A stretch of DNA of 64,000 bases, from NCBI GenBank assembly GCA_016648135.1, contig JADDOH010010373.1, positions 1-64,000 of the forward strand, read 5' to 3'. Under the pieces are notes generated by a model, which did not search any database, was not told the DNA's origin, and worked only from the letters and a program-made list of their open reading frames with translations. Shown here piece by piece: positions 58,300-64,000 of this stretch. The DNA is from Agrypnia vestita (taxonomy: Eukaryota > Arthropoda > Insecta > Trichoptera > Phryganeidae). Numbering within the stretch: the stretch's first letter is position 1; every line of letters starts with the position of its first letter. The position numbers and the translations under genes are program-made.

Positions 58300-61024
58300 T
58301 TATTTTTTTATTTTTTTTATTTATTTATTTAACGCCCTTATGGGCTTTTACAATATACAGAATATTTTTTTTTTTTAAATTACATACGACAGTTAAAATT
58401 AAAATACAGTTAAAAGTTACAATAATAATAGTTAAAAGTTAATAATAATAATAATAATAATACAGAAAAACATAAAAACATAAGATAAAATAATAATAAA
58501 GTTAAAGGTAGAAATAATAATAGTTAAAGGTAAAATAGAAAGATTTATTGTCCATTTCCATTTTGTTGGGATGTAAACAATTGTATCAGCTTTGTCCTAT
58601 AAACAGTTATACTATCAGCAAAAATGTCAGCCGCCTCTGCATGCTCATTCCCTAATGAGTGTAATCTGGGAATTACAGAGTTTGCTAATGCATTAGTTCT
58701 GACACTTCCACTATAATAGAACAATGCACTGTGTCTTGATGACCTCGATGGAGCATATAAGTCGATCAGACTAATAATCTGGGGGCAATCAATCAAACTA
58801 TTTACGATCCTATAAAGAAATATTAGGTCTGTTACAGTACGTCTCACAGACAAGTTTAAAAGTTGTAAATAACTAAGGAGATATTTATAATTGATATCTT
58901 CCAAGCGTATATTTAATTTGTAATTAATAAATCTTAAATATTTTTTTTGGACTCGTTCAATTGCCGTTGAATGATTAACATAGTGAGGAGACCAAATGAT
59001 CGAGTTATATTCAACCTGAGGTCTGACAAGAGAAGTGTAGAGGACTTTATAAGTGCGCAGGTCTGTAAAGTTTTGTGCAGTTCTTAAAACAAATCCCAAC
59101 ATTTTGAGACCTTTATTAGTTATCAAGTCAATGTAGGGAATGAATGATAATTTAGCATCAAAAATTACTCCCAGATCACTTATCTCTTCAACTGATACAA
59201 GGTTTACATCATTAATTTTGTAGGTGAATTTAATAGGAATCTTTTTTTTTGTAAAAGTAATAGATTGGCACTTGGAGATATTTAGATGAAGTTGATTGTT
59301 GGTACACCATTTGAACAGGGATCCAAATTTGATTGTAGTTTCATACAATCGGATATACTTTTCACTGATCTAAATATTTTCAAGTCATCGGCAAATATCA
59401 GAAATTGTACATCATCAAAAATGTCAGCAATGTCATTTATAAAAAGGATGAACAGGATTGGTCCGAGGTGTGAGCCCTGCGGGACTCCACTCAAAGCAAT
59501 GAATTCTTCTGATAATGAAGAGTTAATCTTTACCGAAAGGCTTCTATTGCATAGATAGCTACCTAACCATTGTAATAATTTACCATGAATGCCCAATCTT
59601 TGGAGTTTATCCATCAATATAAGATGTGACACTTTGTCAAATGCTTTAGAGAAATCTGTATAGATTGAGTCTACCTGGTTTCCCTTTCCCAGTTCATTGG
59701 ATATGTAATTTTCATACAGTAATAAATTAGTAGCTGTTGACCTACCTGAGAAAAAACCATGTTGGAAAGGTGATATTACGGGTTTCATTTGGTACATTAT
59801 ATTATTCAGTAAGAGTTTTTCAAAGAGTTTTGGTATTGATGATTGAATACAAATAGGTCTATAGTTTTTCATATCACTTTTAACACCCTTTTTGAAAATT
59901 GGCATCAGGAAGCTACTTTTCCAGACATCAGGATAGCAGCCTGTACTCAAAGATAAGTTAAATAAGAGATATAACGGATAGGAGAGATAATCCTCACAAT
60001 TTATCAGGAATATTGGTGGTATCCTGTCTGGTCCAGCGCTTTTATTGTGATCCAGTTGTTTAATTAGAGTTAAAATCTCACCTTGATTAATATGGACATT
60101 AGATATATTTATTTGATCAGAAACCTCAACATTCGGTATATAATTATTAGACACAGAGGCACTATCGTATACGCTTTTAACGAAATCTGCGAACATGATT
60201 GTTATTTCATTTATGTTGTTTCCTACGACATTATTGAGGTACATTGTATTTGGTATATCAGTATCATTTTTTCTCAATGAATTTGTGTATTTCCAAAAAC
60301 TTTTTGTGTTGTTTTGTATATTTTTCTCAATATTATTTACATAGTTATTGAAACACAGTTTTGAGAGAGCGGTACATTGCTTCCTCAATCTAGTAAATTC
60401 GGTGTAATCGCACAGGTTTCGACTTTCTTTGTATATTTTGTGGGCAGATTTTTTAAGATTTGTCAAATTAATTAGCTCATAATTAAACCATTTAGGGTAT
60501 TTTGATTTAAATTGCTTGCTTCTAGGAACAAATTTTTCTATAATTTGATAAATTGACTTGTAAAATTGGTCAGCTGCGTTATTAATGTTTCCTTTGGACA
60601 AGTTACTCCAGTCGATATCATCGTTTTGGAGGAATGACCAATCAATGTTTGAAAGATGAGTGTTAATACTCACATAATCTGCTTTACGAAAATTGAAAGA
60701 TGTTTCTTCCTGGTTTGTGGGGGTAGCATTATGATTATGATTTGGAACACCTTCTCTATGAACAAATAATGGAAATTTTAATGGCGGGTGATGGGAGTCT
60801 GTTTGAAGAAGTGAGTCACCTGATATTTCTACAGACAATTTAGAATCACTGGAGAATACTAGATCCAGTAAGCGATGATTGACATTGTATATTGAGTTCA
60901 CTTGAGGTAGTGCCAAGAAAGAGGACATGACTAAAATTTCACGGGCGCTGTCTGACATAAGTGTATTGGTATAATTTTCGTCATTATCATAATTACAAGT
61001 GTCTTGAGCACGCTCTAGTAACAT
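58300..61024 (-). mobile_element. Nearly complete CR1/Jockey-type LINE, 5'-truncated
   Basis: Covers the end of the endonuclease, the linker, the full reverse transcriptase and the C-terminus, then a 3' tail with (TAA)n at 58430-58480 and a T-rich block (A-rich on the minus strand) at 58295-58330. The 5' part stops at 61024, where a solo LTR lies. A shorter copy of the same family is at 51090-51503. Confidence 0.88.
58545..61024 (-). pseudogene. LINE ORF2 with reverse transcriptase, one frameshift
   Basis: Frame 1 (61024-59282) contains endonuclease tail VNHRLLDLVFSSDSKLSVEI, reverse-transcriptase blocks DHNKSAGPDRIPPIFLINCE, KNYRPICIQSSIPKLFEKLL, the QHGFFSGRSTATNLL block, DSIYTDFSKAFDKVSHLIL and the active site LIFADDLKIFRSV. 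A single shift near 59300 moves the thumb and C-terminus (LHLNISKCQSITFTKKK, then DLGVIFDAKLSF, ending TKLIQLFTSQQNGNGQ) into a second frame that runs to 58545. Otherwise few lesions are seen, so the insertion is fairly recent. The frameshift blocks full-length translation unless it is a sequencing error. Confidence 0.9.
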
Positions 61025-61025
61025 G

Positions 61026-61547
61026 TGTGGCGGTCAAAGACGCATGCTAATACACGAGTAAGGAGGTACCGAGTACATCAGCACCTAAACACGAAAGGCC
61101 GTCGCTCTCGGTACAACGGTCGAAAGCAGAACGCTGAATTCGGGAAAGAACGACAATGGAAGCGAGGGCAACGAACAAGGACAAAGGCGAAAATTGCTAG
61201 AGGGCATGAAATGCGGATGAACTCACATTGCTGACCAGACTAAATATTGCACACACGAGCGGCCGAGTAAGACGAAGGCATAATACACCAAGTCCTTTGT
61301 CCACAACATCTATAAAAATGGTAGGCTCCAGAGCAGACTATCTCACTTCCCCAGTGAACGGCTCGTATAGCGGAAGCCCTCGCCGTCAGACCTTCGAACG
61401 TGATGCTTTCACTTGTTACCTTTGTACCTACTGTATTCTTTATAACTTTTACTTTTGCAATTCAATAAATTCTGTAAAACCATTGTGACTTTACATCATC
61501 AATACCGCATCAACTCATCCTAAACCGGAGGGCTCAACCACCTCCAC
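61026..61547 (+). mobile_element. Solo LTR, about 522 bp
   Basis: Starts TGTGGCGGTC and ends CCACCTCCA(C), with 5-bp duplication ACATG on both sides (61021-61025, 61548-61552). Contains AATAAATTCTGTAAAACCAT and GGAGGGCTCAACCACCTCC near the 3' end. The internal region of the retrotransposon is absent, so it arose by LTR-LTR recombination. Same family as 62572-63162, inverted. Confidence 0.8.
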
Positions 61548-61677
61548 ACATGTACATTTGCATTTAAGTATATTTTACATGTACATTTATGTGTTTTGTA
61601 TATTCAGTGTTTTAATGTAGTGCAATTAATATTTAATGAATAACTGATTTAATGGATCTATAGGTTCAGGTCATCAT

Positions 61678-62214
61678 TTAGAAAATGGATGCTGTGTATG
61701 AGTGAGTTTTTGAATGAAGATAAGGTATCTGCAAAAATATCAGCATCAATGTTAGGGTCAGCACAATATTATATGTGCGACACAACCTTGTGATGGGAGA
61801 AATGTAACCGACATTATTAGTCTGCTGGCTTATTCTAAAGAACTCCGGGTTTCTTATAAAGGATTTAACATGCAAATTTATATCAGATAGAGAGAGAGAA
61901 TGGAGAACTCCGCTGAGAATCTTGTGTCGCACAACGAGATCGGATATTTTCCGTCGGGACTCAAGTTTGTGCATCTTGAAAAAGGCAAGTCGATCTTCGT
62001 AGCTGTGAAGGTTATTGTATTGACCAGCTTTGTATGACAAAATACGTAGAAACTTTTTCTGCTCTCTCTCGATTCTCGTAACATGTGTTGTGTAATAAGG
62101 TGACCAAATAACCGACAAATATTCCAATATACTTCGTACTAGTGATGTATAGAGAATTTTTAGACTTTGAGGATTTTTAAAGTCGTGAGTAATTCTGGTG
62201 ATAAATCCCAACAT
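61678..62214 (-). pseudogene. LINE C-terminal fragment (family E)
   Basis: Reads MLGFITRITHDFKNPQSLKI, then LYTSLVRSILEYLSVIWSPY and RIEREQKKFLRILSYKAGQY, continuing to the C-terminal LCRTYN motif. This is thumb and tail of a CR1/Jockey-type protein, related to but distinct from the element at 58300-61024. The last 35 residues may be frameshifted. Confidence 0.85.
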
Positions 62215-62571
62215 AGTTTTTTATTTTAATATTTTTAGTGAAACTAATACATGAACATTTCTTAGTTTATTATGTATGTTTTGGAATTACCTCAGTAAAC
62301 ACACATCTTTTAAAATAAGAACCGAAATTGTTTATGGTCAAATGAAGTGTTCAAGGAAAAGGAGTGAGCAATCACGGGTGTTGGATTCTGTATTTGATTT
62401 ATTTCCGGATCTGTGCGCCATCTTGTGCCTTCCCCCTCTCGCAACTAGCGAAGGGAAAACTACATTTCAAAATGAAGACAACAACACGCACACGGTCCCC
62501 AGTTTAAAGACTACAAAGTGTACACTACATTTGTAGTAAAAAGTACATGAAGTGAATTCTTATTTAAATAT

Positions 62572-63162
62572 TTGGAGGTGGATGAGCCCTCCGGTTTTGG
62601 ATAGAGTTGTAGAGTTCGTATGTAGAGTCGGAGATCTCTGCTGTTGTTGATGATGTAAAAGTCGCGATGGTTTGACAGAATTTATTTGAAGTATAAATGT
62701 TGACAAAAGTTACAAGAACAATAATTATAGGTACACAATAATGAATCGATAAATGACGAGAGCTTCCGCTCGATAGGTAGCTTCCTGAGAAGTGAAGCTT
62801 CGATCGGGAAGCGCTTCGTTGTAAGAATGACATTGGGCGAGTGAGATACTCGACTCTGCAGGCCGACTTATATAGAGATCCAGAACAAAGGCTCGGGGTT
62901 GTAATGATTTTATCTTTACTCGGCCGGGAGTGTAGATATTTAGTTTAGATCAGCAAGGCGAGTTTCCTCGCTCTCCGTGCCCCCTGCTGTACATTGCCTT
63001 TGTACTCGGTCATTGGTCCGGCTTACTTTGTCGCCTGTTTGCTGTCCTCAGCGTTCCTGCCTCGGCCTTTGTATCGAGGGGGACGGCCTGCCGTTTTCGA
63101 TGTCAGCGTATGCGGTACCTCATTACACGGGCGTGTGTGTGTATGCTTCTTGGGCCACCACA
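62572..63162 (-). mobile_element. Solo LTR, about 591 bp, opposite orientation
   Basis: On the minus strand it begins TGTGGTGGCCC and ends ATCCACCTCCAA, flanked by AATAT on both sides (62567-62571, 63163-63167). Shares with the other LTR the segments AATAAATTCTGTCAAACCAT, TTACATCATCAA and CCGGAGGGCTCA. A candidate promoter TATATAAG lies at about 62870 (minus). Confidence 0.75.
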
Positions 63163-63274
63163 AATATATATATAGATATACCTTAATAATATGTATGCAT
63201 TAAATTTAAGTTTGTAATGTACATATTATCGAATAAATAAATGAATTGAATTGAATTGAAAAAGATGCACCGAC

Positions 63275-63455
63275 CTGCTGAGGGTGAAGGCGTCGTCCAG
63301 CAGCGAGGCCCGGTCCCCGGCGGACTTGAGGCCGCCCAGCTTGAGCGCCTCCCCAAGGGCCGCCCACATGGCCGGCGGGTAGTTGGCCCGGTACAGCCCG
63401 CGGCCCCCGGTGTTCAGCTTCAGCCAGGACACGCCGGCGGGCACGCGGAACTTTA
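63275..63455 (-). CDS. M1 aminopeptidase, first visible exon (start of ERAP1_C domain)
   Basis: Acceptor GGTGTTGCAG, donor GTCGGT. Reads KFRVPAGVSWLKLNTGGRGL, then YRANYPPAMWAALGEALKLG and SAGDRASLLDDAFTLSR. The G-x-Y-R-x-N-Y and DRASLLDDAF motifs are diagnostic of M1 metallopeptidases at the junction of the beta domain and the C-terminal helical domain. The exon is 181 nt (2 + 59 codons + 2). Counting from here the gene encodes 339 residues to the stop at 49594. The zinc-binding HExxH exon and N-terminus lie beyond the window. Probable role: removal of N-terminal residues from peptides, at the membrane or in the secretory pathway; substrate unknown. Confidence 0.92.
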
Positions 63456-63727
63456 CTGCAACACCAATCGCTGTCATTGTAGAGGATCTGGCATTTACGT
63501 CACGATCCCCTTTCCGCCTCCCAACGTCTTTCCTCGACCACGCCTGACACGGTTGAAAACTACTGCTCGTAGGTGTAGTGTTGAATTTAAATACATATTG
63601 AATTTAAATAATTAAATTTCTAATTCACTAGTTAAAAATATCTCAAATGTCGTTCAACCAGCTTTTTATACTAATAATTAATTTAATAAAATACATATTA
63701 AAATAAGGATAAACATAATTTTTTTTA

Positions 63728-63916
63728 AAATCGGGTGTTTATAAATTGATTTGTAATGATTGTGATTATTTTTATATGGAAAAAACGTGTAGAAATTTTG
63801 ATGTTAGAGTTAAGGAACACTTAAGGTGTTTAAATAGCAATAATTATTCTGAATTTTCTAACCACCTTTTGGCTATGGATATTTCTTTTGATATTAATAA
63901 GGGTTTACAAATTTGA
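63728..63916 (+). pseudogene. Penelope-like GIY-YIG endonuclease fragment
   Basis: The frame reads SGVYKLICNDCDYFYMEKTC, then RNFDVRVKEHLRCLNSNNYS and NHLLAMDI before TGA. It matches the GIY-YIG nuclease of Penelope-like elements: GVYKL, a CxxC pair, FY(I)G changed to FYME, and R...KEH. The catalytic Gly is replaced, so it is inactive. It belongs to a different subfamily from 33841-34933. Confidence 0.8.
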
Positions 63917-64000
63917 CATACAAATTAATGTATATTATAGATCTCACAGAGACGAAACTGTATGAATGAAAATGCTTTGGTATAGGCCGCTTGGAAGGAT

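Noticed and set aside
1..64000. CRISPR arrays, bacterial operons, rRNA genes, plasmid origins
   Set aside because: None of the diagnostic repeats or genes is present; introns, LINEs and hAT elements show a eukaryotic nuclear sequence.

Overview
This is an AT-rich, repeat-laden stretch of an insect nuclear genome, most likely a moth or butterfly. That placement is an inference from gene types, GT-AG introns, GC-rich short exons in an AT-rich background, and the mix of LINEs, hAT elements, Penelope-like elements and fold-back elements. There is no bacterial, organellar, rRNA or CRISPR sequence. Three host genes can be supported, all partial or exon-fragmented.

(1) Plus strand, 5.5-9.1 kb: three exons of an HR3/ROR-type nuclear receptor DNA-binding domain (5565-5678, 6825-6935, 8811-8934). 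The copy is unusually divergent and looks broken. A miniature hAT relative interrupts the exon after the DNA-binding domain, a recognisable piece of the exon resumes at 9074 in the same frame, and it soon stops. No ligand-binding-domain exon was found. (2) Minus strand, 22.3-25.9 kb: a two-exon C2H2 zinc-finger gene with a short acidic exon carrying SUMO-type motifs and a last exon with eight fingers. (3) Minus strand, 49.6-63.5 kb: the last six exons of an M1-family aminopeptidase (ERAP1_C-like domain). Splice phases agree at every junction and give a C-terminal 339 residues. The catalytic exons lie beyond the right edge.

The rest is mainly mobile DNA. 0.7-3.6 kb is a decayed hAT element with an 8-bp target duplication. 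4.8-5.5 kb is a hAT miniature. 10.5-14.8 kb is a Jockey-like LINE split by three later insertions. 30.4-31.3 kb is a fold-back element split by a hAT-type miniature. 33.8-35.2 kb is a Penelope-like element with a GIY-YIG endonuclease, and a second GIY-YIG fragment sits at 63.7 kb. 41.9-45.3 kb is a deleted hAT containing a LINE that kept its 5' part and lost its reverse transcriptase. 45.8-46.5 kb is a pogo/Tigger-like miniature containing a near-perfect palindrome. 58.3-61.0 kb is a nearly complete CR1/Jockey-type LINE flanked by a solo LTR, and a second LTR of the same family lies in opposite orientation at 62.6-63.2 kb. Two tRNA-derived SINE copies sit in or next to the aminopeptidase gene.

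The most unusual signals are the interrupted HR3-like exon, an exact 118-bp inverted repeat with a third partial copy (24.0-24.3 kb), and palindromic elements at 3.9 and 46.1 kb that resemble hammerhead ribozymes of Penelope-like elements. No novel multigene system is evident. Large parts (15-19 kb, 27-30 kb, 31-33 kb, 37-40 kb) show no recognisable gene.
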